Shown here: positions 34,989 to 43,456 of the stretch, piece by piece
How positions within the stretch are numbered: the stretch's first letter is position 1
Layout of the letters: each line of letters opens with the position of its first letter
Source: Microbacterium halotolerans
Lineage (GTDB): Bacteria; Actinomycetota; Actinomycetes; Actinomycetales; Microbacteriaceae
DNA length: 64,000 nucleotides
Reading direction: 5' to 3'
NCBI RefSeq assembly: GCF_003569805.1
Contig: NZ_KZ984052.1
Coordinates: 364,494 to 428,493, forward strand
The notes under the pieces: generated by a model
What the model saw: the letters and a program-made list of their open reading frames with translations, nothing else
Told to the model about the DNA's origin: nothing
Database searches by the model: none
Position numbers and translations under genes: made by a program

Positions 34989-36347
34989 TCAGACGGGCAG
35001 CTCTCGGCCGAGGAAGGCGCCGTCGGCTTCGAGGCGGCGCTGCAGTTCGCCGACGTCGATGTCGGCGCCGCCCAGGCCGGTGCCGAGCGCGATGGCCGCC
35101 GCGGTACCCGCCGCCTGGCCCATGGCGAAGCAGGGGCCGGTCACGCGGCCGGACGACTGACCTCCCTGGGTCATCGATGCGCAGCGCCCGGCGACCAGGA
35201 GGTTCTCCACGCGCTGGGGCACGAGCATCCGGTAGGGGAGCTGGTTGTAGCCGCGCGAATCGACTGGGGCGAAGCGGAAGGCCACGTCGCCGGTCACATG
35301 AGCCTCGACGGGCCAGCCGTTCACGCCGATCGTGTCGTCGAAGTCGGCGCAGCCGAGCACGTCCTCCTCGGTGAGCTGGTATCCGCCCAGCACGCGGCGC
35401 GTCTCGCGGATTCCGACGGAGGGTGCGATGTCGACGATGTACGAGTCCTGGAAACCAGGGGTGTGATCTCTGATGAACTCGAACGCGTCCCAAGCCTGCC
35501 TGCGGCCCTGCAGCTCCCCCCTGGTGAGCTGGTGCACGTCGGTGCCGTCGACCGGCGAGCCGTCGGCATTGGACAGCTGTGTGAGATTGGAACGCCACTC
35601 CAGGGGGTTCCGCTGCGGACGCACGATCGGCTTCTTGCGCGGGAACGCGTGAGTGCCCGCCGCCTCGGCCTGTTCCATCTGCTCCCTGACCACGCGCCAG
35701 GCGTCGCCGGCTTCATCGGGGTCGACGCCGTTGATCCGGAACATCAGCGACGGGTACATCAGCTTCTCCGACCGCTCGAACGGCGCCCCAGCCCACGCAG
35801 AGATGTCGGCGTCACCGGAGCCGTCGATGAAGAAGCGACCCCGCACGGCGGCGCGGCCGGACTTCGATTCGACGAGTACCGTGTCGATGCGGTCGTCCGC
35901 CGAGCGTGTGACGCCGACGGCCCTGGCATGGAACAGGATCTCGCCGCCGCCGGAGGTGACCAGCTCGTCCGCCGCCAGCTTCAGCGCGGAGATATCGTAC
36001 GACAGCGCCTGGATGCGATCCGCGACCGACAGATGCGGCTCGTTGAGACCGTCGAGCGCGCGCATCCGGTCGAGCAGCTCATCCGCGTATCCGTGGATCG
36101 ACTGCACGTCGGTGCCGAACACCCGTGCGTGCATGCCGCAGAAGGTCGCGAGTCCGCCCATCGTGCCTGCGCCGCCGAGGAACCCGTACATCTCGATCAG
36201 GAGGGTCGACATGCCATGGCGGCTCGCCGCGGTCGCCGCCATGAGGCCGGCCGGGCCGCCGCCGATCACGACGACGTCGTACTCGCCGATGACGGGGGTG
36301 CTGCGCGCGGACTCCTGGACGGTCGACGTCGACATGATGCCGGTCAT
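34989..36347 (-). CDS. FAD-dependent oxidoreductase (FAD_oxidored family)
   Basis: Flavoprotein of 452 residues. The dinucleotide fold begins with VVVIGGGPAGL (G29-G34), followed by the FLGGAGTMGGLATFCG stretch typical of this family, a second GSGDADISAWAG segment, and a C-terminal VAGRCASMTQGGQSSGRVTGPC flavin-closing region seen in parts. ATG 36347 overlaps the dehydratase stop, so the two enzymes are made together. A role in oxidising a hydroxy- or unsaturated acid is plausible; the family is functionally diverse and the substrate is unknown. Convergent with the IclR gene, with no clear terminator in the 68-base gap. Confidence 0.85.
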   Translation of the reverse strand: MTGIMSTSTVQESARSTPVIGEYDVVVIGGGPAGLMAATAASRHGMSTLLIEMYGFLGGAGTMGGLATFCGMHARVFGTDVQSIHGYADELLDRMRALDGLNEPHLSVADRIQALSYDISALKLAADELVTSGGGEILFHARAVGVTRSADDRIDTVLVESKSGRAAVRGRFFIDGSGDADISAWAGAPFERSEKLMYPSLMFRINGVDPDEAGDAWRVVREQMEQAEAAGTHAFPRKKPIVRPQRNPLEWRSNLTQLSNADGSPVDGTDVHQLTRGELQGRRQAWDAFEFIRDHTPGFQDSYIVDIAPSVGIRETRRVLGGYQLTEEDVLGCADFDDTIGVNGWPVEAHVTGDVAFRFAPVDSRGYNQLPYRMLVPQRVENLLVAGRCASMTQGGQSSGRVTGPCFAMGQAAGTAAAIALGTGLGGADIDVGELQRRLEADGAFLGRELPV

Positions 36348-38071
36348 GCGGGGACTCCTGCGGCTGTGGGGGAGGACGGAGCCCTGTCGCAGGGTGCACC
36401 GCACAGCACGGCGCCGCAGCTGAGGGGCTGCACCAGCTGCTCGTACTGCTCGAGATAGCCCCCACCGGAATCGCGGTCGGCGATCGGGACGAAATCGGGC
36501 CTGTCGGCGAGAACGGCCTCGTCGACCAGCAGATCGACCGTGCCGGCCTTCAGGTCCATTCGGATGGGGTCACCGTCCTGCACTCGGCCGAGGGGCGATC
36601 CGGGAAGCGCCGCCTCAGGCGAGACCTCGCCGATCGTCATACCCTGGTTCACCAGGCCGGAGAACTGCCCGTCGGTGACGAGCGCGACGCTGTGTGCGAG
36701 CCCGCGGGCGTGCAGCGCGAAGATGAAGGCGCTGGTCAGACCGAGGCCGGGCGCGCCCGTCACGCCGATGCCGCGGATCACCGCGACGTCGCCCTCGCGG
36801 AGGCGGCCGCTGGAGATCCCCGCGATGGCGTCCTCCCGGTTGCGGAAGATGCGTGCTGGCCCTTCGAAGGTGTGGGGCCCTGGGTCGGGAACCGGCCTCT
36901 TCGCGACCGCGCCGCCCGGCGCGAGCGAGCCTTTGAGCACGCTGATCGCCGGGTCGGTGCCGAAGGCTTTCGCGAGGGACCTGATGACATCATCGTCGCC
37001 CGGCCGCGCCAGTGCGGCATTGTCAGCGACCGTCGCGCCGGAGACCGTCAGCACATCGCCGTCGAGGAGCGGCAGCAGTTCGCGAAGCGTCGTGGCGGCG
37101 CCTCCAGCGTCCTCGTACTCTTCCGTCAGGCGGGGCCCGTTGGGGCGCACCGAGCACAGCAGCGGCGTCTCTCGTCCGAGCGTGCGGAACAGCTCCCACA
37201 CATCGATGTCGAGCCCGGCTTCGATCGCAATCGCCTGCAGATGCTTGATCGTGTTGATCGAGCCGCCGACGGCGAGCATGGCGCGCACGCCGTTGCGCAC
37301 GGCGCCCGCCGTGATGATGTCTCGGGGCCGGATGTCGCGGGCGACCAGATCGGCGAGAGCGGCGGCGCTGCGGGCGACGTTGTGCCACATCCGCTCGCCC
37401 AGCGCGCGAACAGGGGCGGCACCCGGCAGCGCCATGCCGATCGCCTCGGCCAGGATGTGCATGGAGTTCGCGGTCGCGAGACCTGCGCAGACTCCCGGGC
37501 CGAGGATCGCATCCTGCGCCTGCTCTTCCAGCCCGTCCGTCGGCTCGCCCGTCACGGCCGCCTTCGACGCCTGCAGGAAGATCTCCTCGATGTCGGCCTC
37601 GCGGCCCTCTGCAAGCCCGGAATGTTGGTAGCCGCACGGAATGACGATGGTCGGGATGTTCAGGCGCCCCGCGGCCATCAGGTGTCCCGGCGTCGTCTTG
37701 TCGCACGAGCTCAGACAGATCATCGCGTCGAGCTTGGCACCTTCGACGGCCGCCTCGATGTCGTCGACGATCAGGTCACGGCTCGGCAGGATGTACCGGC
37801 CGGCACGGCCGGCGCTCGTGACGAAGTCGCTCGGTGCGGTCGTGCGGATCTCGAAGGGCAGGAGCCCGGCGTCGCGCAGATGTGTCTTCAGGCGGGCCGC
37901 GACCTCGTCGAGGTGCGAGAAGCAGGCGGCGAGCTCAGACGATGTGTTCACGATCGCGACCTTGGGGCGGTCCCAATGCTCGCGCGGGATGCCGAGCGCC
38001 GTGTAGTGCGCCTGCCTGGCGATCGCAAGCGCCGAGGTGCGGGGAAGGTTGCTGCGGAGCGGGGAGGACAT
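36344..38071 (-). CDS. IlvD/Edd-family dehydratase
   Basis: Fe-S dehydratase removing water from a 2,3-dihydroxy or sugar acid to give a 2-keto acid. 575 residues. The three cluster cysteines align: C50 (AACFSH), C123 (SSCDKTTPG, with the conserved Lys) and C195 (GPGVCAGLATANSM). Because it is linked to a FAD enzyme and IclR regulators rather than ilv genes, a catabolic sugar- or hydroxy-acid substrate is more likely than branched-chain synthesis. Near-complete family length. Upstream palindrome TGCGTACGCA at 38147-38156. Confidence 0.9.
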   Translation of the reverse strand: MSSPLRSNLPRTSALAIARQAHYTALGIPREHWDRPKVAIVNTSSELAACFSHLDEVAARLKTHLRDAGLLPFEIRTTAPSDFVTSAGRAGRYILPSRDLIVDDIEAAVEGAKLDAMICLSSCDKTTPGHLMAAGRLNIPTIVIPCGYQHSGLAEGREADIEEIFLQASKAAVTGEPTDGLEEQAQDAILGPGVCAGLATANSMHILAEAIGMALPGAAPVRALGERMWHNVARSAAALADLVARDIRPRDIITAGAVRNGVRAMLAVGGSINTIKHLQAIAIEAGLDIDVWELFRTLGRETPLLCSVRPNGPRLTEEYEDAGGAATTLRELLPLLDGDVLTVSGATVADNAALARPGDDDVIRSLAKAFGTDPAISVLKGSLAPGGAVAKRPVPDPGPHTFEGPARIFRNREDAIAGISSGRLREGDVAVIRGIGVTGAPGLGLTSAFIFALHARGLAHSVALVTDGQFSGLVNQGMTIGEVSPEAALPGSPLGRVQDGDPIRMDLKAGTVDLLVDEAVLADRPDFVPIADRDSGGGYLEQYEQLVQPLSCGAVLCGAPCDRAPSSPTAAGVPA

Positions 38072-38146
38072 CGTCGTCCTTTCTCATCGGCGTGCCGGAC
38101 TGTCGTGATTCCTTGATATCCCACGGGCGGATTCGTGTGCACGCTG

Positions 38147-38156
38147 TGCGTACGCA
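38147..38156. promoter_or_regulatory. Palindrome upstream of the dehydratase gene
   Basis: TGCGTACGCA, a perfect 10-base palindrome within GCTGTGCGTACGCAGC, 76 bases before the dehydratase start. It could bind the IclR encoded just downstream of it (38247-39008). Weak evidence: single copy. Confidence 0.3.
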
Positions 38157-38246
38157 GCGACCACCGAGCGTACGAGCAGGGGGCGCGCCGGAGCGCAGGG
38201 CTCTGGATGCTCTGCTGCACACCAGGGCCCCACAGGCGTGCGACCG

Positions 38247-39008
38247 TCAGCGCTTCGCTGACAGCGACCGTGAGATGCCTCCGGCCGCCACGCGCACCAG
38301 GTGGGCGGCGTTGCGCTCGTCGGCGTCCTCGTACCGCATGATCAGCGACAGGGCGGCCACCACCTGGCCGCCCGGCACCGTTACCGGGGCGGCGACCGCC
38401 ATGTACTCGGTGTTCAGGTCCCGCCCGCTGATGGCGTAGCCGCGGATGCGCACCTCGGCGAGCTCCCGTTTGAACGCATGGGCGTCGACTGTCGGCGGCA
38501 GCTGCTCGTCGAGCATCCGGTCACGCTCGTCCAACGGCGCGTAGGCGAGCAGAACCCGTCCGACGGCCGTCGTGTGCATGTCGTGTCTGCCGCCCACCCG
38601 CGGGCGCGTGAGCACCTGTGACGGGCTCTGGAACCGCTCGACGAACACCGTCTCGTTTCCCTCGCGGATGGCGAGATGGATCGAATAGTGGGTGATCTCG
38701 TAGAGGTCGTGCATGAACGGTCGAGCGATGCGCTGCATCGCCATGGAGCGCGGTGCGAGGGAGCCGACCTCCCACAGCCGGAGGCCCACGTGGTACCTGC
38801 CGTGGTCGTCGCGTTCGAGCGCGCCCCACTCGGCGAGCGAGTTCACCATCCGGTACGTCGTCGCAAGCGGCAGGTCGGCGTTGCGGCTGATCTCGCTGAG
38901 CGTCTGGCGCGCCCTGCCCTGCCGGAAGGTGCCGATGATCGACAGCGCTCGATCGACCGACCTCGGCAGCGCGGCTCTGGGCGGTGCTGGGCGCTCGGCG
39001 ATGACCAT
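38247..39008 (-). CDS. IclR-family transcriptional regulator
   Basis: A 253-residue regulator. Winged helix QTLSEISRNADLPLATTYRM (about residues 38-57), then an effector domain with LRLWEVGSLAPRSMAMQ and TRPRVGGRHDMHTTAVGRVLLAY. It is more like the IclR at 13.3 kb in its helix-turn-helix (both read ISR-ADLPL-TT-R) than the one at 34.1 kb. It lies between the UGSC pair and the dehydratase operon on the same strand and may control either. Confidence 0.9.
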   Translation of the reverse strand: MVIAERPAPPRAALPRSVDRALSIIGTFRQGRARQTLSEISRNADLPLATTYRMVNSLAEWGALERDDHGRYHVGLRLWEVGSLAPRSMAMQRIARPFMHDLYEITHYSIHLAIREGNETVFVERFQSPSQVLTRPRVGGRHDMHTTAVGRVLLAYAPLDERDRMLDEQLPPTVDAHAFKRELAEVRIRGYAISGRDLNTEYMAVAAPVTVPGGQVVAALSLIMRYEDADERNAAHLVRVAAGGISRSLSAKR

Positions 39009-39029
39009 ATCTGCTCCTTGACGTCGATG

Positions 39030-40139
39030 TCAGGCGTCGACGGCCTGCGTCGACAGCGGGATCTCCCGGGGCGGGTTCAGCGTGAAGACCTCCACGATCG
39101 CGGAGACGCCGGCATTGTTCGCCCCTGCGACCATGATCTGCACGGATGTCGGATAACTCAAGAGTGGCACGTCATCCGGTGCTGCGGACGAACTCGCCGT
39201 GTCCGGCATCGCATCCGGATGATCGGCAGGCAGGCGCCAGTGCGATTTGTGCGAGAGTGCATCCTTGCCCACGGCGGCGAGCTCGGAGCGATCGCGACGG
39301 GAATGCTCGAAGATGAAGCGCCTGAGGTCGTCCTTCGACCAGCCGGCATCGGCGAGCATCTGCGCGTGCTCGGGTGCGAGCACGACGAGCGCGCTGGTGT
39401 ACTCATGGATCAGAGCGCCGGTGCGCCGAATGCTGTCAGCCAGGTCGAGGGCGAGCTGCTCTGGGGCGGAGGTGTGCCTCGCCTCGATATGCATCACAGA
39501 CCGGACGACGAAGGCTGTCACGACGGACTCGTCGGCCGCGTGGCCCTGTTCGACCGCCAGGCTCGGCCACGGACTGAGCTCCTCGTTCTCTCCGATCACC
39601 GCCGTGTACTTCGACGGATTGCCCTGTGTCGCCTGGTCGAGCTCGTGGGGGCGCAGGCCGAACACGTTGATCAGGCCGAGCCTGATCGCCCGCCCGATCG
39701 TCGCATTGGCACGGTGGCCCGACCCGAAGACGTTGCCGGCGCTGTTCAGAGAGATCTCGTTCCTGATGGGGCCGTTCACGACCGTGAACGGGGCGGTTCC
39801 CGTCGTGCTCTGCCAGATGCCGCGGCGAGGGTGAGGTTCCTTCGCGATCGCCAGCCACGCAGCGATGACCACGGGGAGGTACGCAGGCATGCACCCTGCG
39901 AGTGCAGCGTTGATCGCGGCGAGGCGCACCGTGATCCGACGGTTCAGATGCGGGATCTCGAACAGCACATCATCTGGCTCGCGCCTCGTCATCGCGAGAA
40001 AGTCCGCCAGCAGCGATTCGGTGACGGGAGTGACGGGAAGTCCATCGGTCCAGCCGCGCCCGTCGTAGTACTCCTGGGCGAGGCGCACCGTCTCCGCATC
40101 GACGGCGGGGGGCGTGAGCGTATCGGCTGCGATGCTCAT
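39030..40139 (-). CDS. Uncharacterised protein paired with the UGSC-family protein
   Basis: Unrecognised 369-residue protein. It has no signal peptide or long hydrophobic helix. Notable stretches are YYDGRGWTDGLPVTPVTE near the N-terminus, the Gly/Asn/Ser-rich core TTGTAPFTVVNGPIRNEISL with NVFGSGHRANATIGRA, and a C-terminal VQIMVAGANNAG segment, which together look like a substrate- or cofactor-binding fold. Its start overlaps the CGSC-protein stop by four bases, so the two are translationally coupled and probably form one enzyme or complex. No function is proposed. Confidence 0.8.
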   Translation of the reverse strand: MSIAADTLTPPAVDAETVRLAQEYYDGRGWTDGLPVTPVTESLLADFLAMTRREPDDVLFEIPHLNRRITVRLAAINAALAGCMPAYLPVVIAAWLAIAKEPHPRRGIWQSTTGTAPFTVVNGPIRNEISLNSAGNVFGSGHRANATIGRAIRLGLINVFGLRPHELDQATQGNPSKYTAVIGENEELSPWPSLAVEQGHAADESVVTAFVVRSVMHIEARHTSAPEQLALDLADSIRRTGALIHEYTSALVVLAPEHAQMLADAGWSKDDLRRFIFEHSRRDRSELAAVGKDALSHKSHWRLPADHPDAMPDTASSSAAPDDVPLLSYPTSVQIMVAGANNAGVSAIVEVFTLNPPREIPLSTQAVDA

Positions 40140-40681
40140 TCCGCGTCACCGCCGGTCAGGATGCGCACGGCGACGGGAAGCGTGCTCGCGGCGTGCTCGC
40201 CGAGCTGGGCGTCGTCGAGGCTCGCGAACGGGTGAGGCACGGCGTGGAACTCGAAGCCGGGGAAGCCCTGCACTGCGGCCATGGCGCGTCCGGAAGGGTA
40301 GAACGCGTCGGAGACGATGCTCACGGTCGGCACGCCCGCACGCTCGAACAGAATGCCGTCGACGACGGTCGCTGCGCTGCACGAGCCGCAGTCTCCGACG
40401 CCGGTGATCACCACGTCGACTTCATCGACGATCCGCGCCAGCAGGTCGTCACCGGCCGGGGTGCCGAAGTAGTCCTTCGTGTAGAGCTTCGTCTCCGCCA
40501 CGCCCTCGGAGTCAGCCAGCAGCCCGCCGAGCTTCTCGAGGAACATCGTCGTGTTGGGCTTGGTGTTGTCGAGAAGGCCCACGGTGAGCCCCGTCAGCGT
40601 TGCGGGCCGCGGCGCAAGGGTCGCGTCGTCGGTCTGTTCGTCCATGCCGGTGGGGTCCAGCAGCAGTTCGGTCGTCGTCAT
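40136..40681 (-). CDS. UGSC-family protein, cysteine form (CGSC motif)
   Basis: A 181-residue protein whose core VITGVGDCGSCSAATVVDG (C98, C101) matches the UGSC family, in which some members have selenocysteine at the first position. Here that position is a TGC codon (40390-40388), so it is a plain Cys version of a CxxC-type redox pair. The strand-turn pattern GLTVGLLDNTKPNTTMFLEKL before it is also typical. Start chosen at ATG 40681, preceded by GAGAGGTG. Probably a redox or C-S chemistry protein; the reaction has not, to my knowledge, been defined. Divergent from an amidohydrolase with a shared IclR-type site. Confidence 0.8.
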   Translation of the reverse strand: MTTTELLLDPTGMDEQTDDATLAPRPATLTGLTVGLLDNTKPNTTMFLEKLGGLLADSEGVAETKLYTKDYFGTPAGDDLLARIVDEVDVVITGVGDCGSCSAATVVDGILFERAGVPTVSIVSDAFYPSGRAMAAVQGFPGFEFHAVPHPFASLDDAQLGEHAASTLPVAVRILTGGDAE

Positions 40682-40747
40682 CGTCGGCACCTCTCGATCA
40701 TCTCGTTGCTTCAGACAATCCGATTCGGCGCCGCGCGACCGGCCGGT

Positions 40748-40762
40748 TTCCACGCCGCGAAA
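40748..40762. promoter_or_regulatory. Candidate IclR operator, site D
   Basis: TTCCACGCCGCGAAA inside GGTTTCCACGCCGCGAAAAC, whose ends also form GTTTC...GAAAC. It lies 67 bases from the UGSC-protein start and 42 bases from the amidohydrolase start, in their divergent promoter region. Confidence 0.55.
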
Positions 40763-40803
40763 ACTCCCGCCGTGACGGCTTATGCGCGCGCGAGAGTGAG
40801 AGC

Positions 40804-41667
40804 ATGACACTCAGCCCCGAGATCGTGGCCATCGACGTCCACACCCACGTACAGCGCTCTGTGCGGGCGGACACCGCGCTCGACTCCGAGAAGAGCGAGG
40901 CGATGGCCGCCTACTTCCGCACCGACGTGCACCCCCCGACGGTCGTCGACCTCGCGGAGCTGTACCGCGCGAAGAAGATGATGTGCGTCGCCTTCTCTGT
41001 GGACGACAGCTGGCTCACCGGGGAGGACAACCCGGTGAGCAACGAGGAGGTCGTCGATCTCGCCGCAGAGCATGCCGACGCGGTCATCCCGTTCGTCACG
41101 GTCGACCCGCATGCGGGCGCGCGCGGCGCGCGGCAGCTCCGGCGGCTTGCGGAGCGGGGTGCACGCGGGGTGAAGCTCCATCCCAGCGCGCAGGCGTTCT
41201 TCCCCAACGATCGGGAGACCTATCCGCTGTACGAGGCGATGGAGGAGACCGGGCTGATCGGGCTGTTCCACAGCGGACACACCGGTGCGGGCGCCGGTCG
41301 GCGCGGAGGAGGCGGCATCCGACTGAAGTACGCGAGGCCGATGCTCGTCGACGATGTCGCCGTCGACTTCCCCGACCTGCCGATCATCCTGGCCCATCCG
41401 TCCTTCCCATGGCAGGACGAGGCGCTGTCGATGGCACTGCACAAGCCGAACGTGCACATCGACCTCTCCGGCTGGTCGCCGAAGTACTTCCCGCCGAACC
41501 TGGTTCAGTACGCACGCACGCTGCTCAAGCACAAGATGCTGTTCGGAACCGACTACCCCGTGATCACCCCCGAGCGCTGGATGAAGGACTTCACGGCTCT
41601 CGGATTCGACGATGCGGTCACTCGCCTGATTCTCCGAGACAACGCCGCCTACCTCCTCTCCCTGTAG
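40804..41667 (+). CDS. Amidohydrolase family 2 (ACMSD-like) enzyme
   Basis: Metal-dependent hydrolase or decarboxylase of 287 residues with a TIM-barrel pattern. Metal ligands are visible: H13-T-H15, the His of GVKLHP, the His residues of LFHSGH, the His of LAHPSFPW and Asp in GTDYPVITPE. The family includes aminocarboxymuconate-semialdehyde decarboxylase and resorcylate decarboxylases, which again hints at aromatic or cyclic acids. Start ATG 40804; its ribosome site is weak (GAGAG). No terminator is obvious after it. Confidence 0.88.
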   Translation: MTLSPEIVAIDVHTHVQRSVRADTALDSEKSEAMAAYFRTDVHPPTVVDLAELYRAKKMMCVAFSVDDSWLTGEDNPVSNEEVVDLAAEHADAVIPFVTVDPHAGARGARQLRRLAERGARGVKLHPSAQAFFPNDRETYPLYEAMEETGLIGLFHSGHTGAGAGRRGGGGIRLKYARPMLVDDVAVDFPDLPIILAHPSFPWQDEALSMALHKPNVHIDLSGWSPKYFPPNLVQYARTLLKHKMLFGTDYPVITPERWMKDFTALGFDDAVTRLILRDNAAYLLSL

Positions 41668-41725
41668 CGACCGCGCCGTGGATGCTCCGAGCGACCAGGA
41701 CGGAGTCCGCTCAGCCGGTGCGCGG

Positions 41726-41731
41726 TAGGGT
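41726..41731 (+). promoter_or_regulatory. Putative -10 box of the ABC-F gene
   Basis: TAGGGT about 50 bases before GTG 41783; no clear -35. Confidence 0.35.
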
Positions 41732-41782
41732 GGGAGGCTGGCGCAATCGCGCCGTCCTCACCCCAGACGAACGGATGCTGCT

Positions 41783-43381
41783 GTGCTTGCCGTGCACGAT
41801 CTCGAGATCCGCGTAGGTGCGCGCATGCTCATGTCCGACGTGAGCTTCCGCGTCGGCCCCGGCGACAAGATCGGCCTCGTCGGACGAAACGGCGCGGGGA
41901 AGACCACGCTGACCAAGGTGCTCGCCGGCGACAAGCCGCCGAGCAACGGCGGCGTCGACCTGCGCGGCGAACTCGGCTACCTGCCGCAGGACCCCCGGTC
42001 CGGCGACCCGGAGGAACTGGCGCGCACGCGCGTGCTCAATGCCAGAGGGCTGGGCGACCTCGCCGCCGGGATCGCGGAGGCATCCGCGCAGATGGCCAGC
42101 GACGATGCTGAGGTATCGGAGAAGGCGATCCGTCGCTACGGCAACCTGATGGAGCGCTTCGAAGCGCTCGGCGGCTACACGGCAGAGAGCGAGGCCGCGG
42201 TCATCGCGAACAACCTCTCACTGCCGGATCGCATCCTGGACCAGCCGCTCAAGACGCTGTCCGGCGGTCAGCGACGCCGCATCGAGCTGGCGCGCATCCT
42301 GTTCAGCGATGCCGACACCATGATCCTCGACGAGCCGACCAACCACCTCGATGCCGACAGCGTGGTGTGGCTGCGCGAGTTTCTCAGGTCGTACCGCGGA
42401 GGGCTGATCGTGATCAGCCATGACGTGGAGCTGGTGGGCGAGACGGTGAACCGCGTGTTCTACCTCGATGGCAACCGCCAGGCCATCGACATCTACAACA
42501 TGGGCTGGAAGCACTATCAGCGCCAGCGCGTCGCCGACGAGGAGCGCCGCAAGAAGGAACGCGCCAACGCGGAGAAGAAGGCGTCGTCACTGCAGCAGCA
42601 GGCGGCGAGATTCGGCGCCAAGGCCTCCAAGGCCGCCGCGGCGCACCAGATGCAGGCGCGCGCCGAGAAGCTGCTGTCCGGGCTGGACGAGGTGCGCCAG
42701 CAGGACCGCGTCGCGAGCATCCGGTTCCCGAAGCCCGCCGCGTGCGGAAAGACGCCGCTGATGGCTTCGAGCCTGTCGAAGTCGTACGGCGCGCTGGAGA
42801 TCTTCGCGGGCGTCGACCTCGCCATCGACCGAGGGTCGAAGGTCGTCGTACTCGGGCTGAACGGCGCGGGCAAGACGACTCTGCTGCGCATCCTCGCCGG
42901 TGTCGACGCCAGCGACACCGGGCAGATCGAACCGGGCCACGGCCTCAAGATCGGGTACTACGCGCAGGAGCACGAGAACCTCGACATCGACCGCTCCGTG
43001 CTGCAGAACATGATGTCATCCGCGCCCGACATCAACGAGACCGAAGCACGCAAGGTGCTCGGATCATTCCTGTTCACCGGCGACGACGTGCTCAAGCCTG
43101 CGGGTGTCCTCTCCGGCGGAGAGAAGACCCGGCTGTCGCTGGCGACGCTCGTGGTGTCGTCGGCGAACGTCCTGCTCCTCGACGAGCCGACCAACAACCT
43201 CGATCCGGCCTCGCGCGACGAGATCCTCGGCGCGCTCAGCCACTACGAGGGTGCGGTGGTCCTGGTCTCACACGACGAGGGGGCCGTCGAGGCGCTCAAC
43301 CCCGAGCGTGTGCTGCTGCTTCCGGACGGCGTCGAGGACATCTGGAACAAGGACTACGCCGACCTCATCTCCCTCGCCTGA
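41783..43381 (+). CDS. ABC-F family ATPase
   Basis: Soluble protein of 532 residues with two ABC domains and no membrane part, of the type that acts on ribosomes. Walker A sites GRNGAGKT and GLNGAGKT, signatures LSGGQRRR and LSGGEKTR, and Walker B boxes MILDEPTNHLD and LLLDEPTNNLD are all present. A charged, Lys/Ala-rich linker (about residues 245-305) separates the domains, as expected for the P-site tRNA interaction motif. Housekeeping translation factor or antibiotic-protection protein: cannot be told apart here. GTG start. Confidence 0.92.
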   Translation: MLAVHDLEIRVGARMLMSDVSFRVGPGDKIGLVGRNGAGKTTLTKVLAGDKPPSNGGVDLRGELGYLPQDPRSGDPEELARTRVLNARGLGDLAAGIAEASAQMASDDAEVSEKAIRRYGNLMERFEALGGYTAESEAAVIANNLSLPDRILDQPLKTLSGGQRRRIELARILFSDADTMILDEPTNHLDADSVVWLREFLRSYRGGLIVISHDVELVGETVNRVFYLDGNRQAIDIYNMGWKHYQRQRVADEERRKKERANAEKKASSLQQQAARFGAKASKAAAAHQMQARAEKLLSGLDEVRQQDRVASIRFPKPAACGKTPLMASSLSKSYGALEIFAGVDLAIDRGSKVVVLGLNGAGKTTLLRILAGVDASDTGQIEPGHGLKIGYYAQEHENLDIDRSVLQNMMSSAPDINETEARKVLGSFLFTGDDVLKPAGVLSGGEKTRLSLATLVVSSANVLLLDEPTNNLDPASRDEILGALSHYEGAVVLVSHDEGAVEALNPERVLLLPDGVEDIWNKDYADLISLA

Positions 43382-43456
43382 GACCGAGTCACCTCTTCAA
43401 GTCTCCCGCCGATCTTCAGCTGCCTGCAGAGGCGTTGCCGGAGACTCGAAGAACTG

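Noticed and set aside
40388-40390. Possible selenocysteine codon in the UGSC-family gene
   Set aside because: The codon at the Sec position is TGC (Cys), not TGA, so no recoding is needed.
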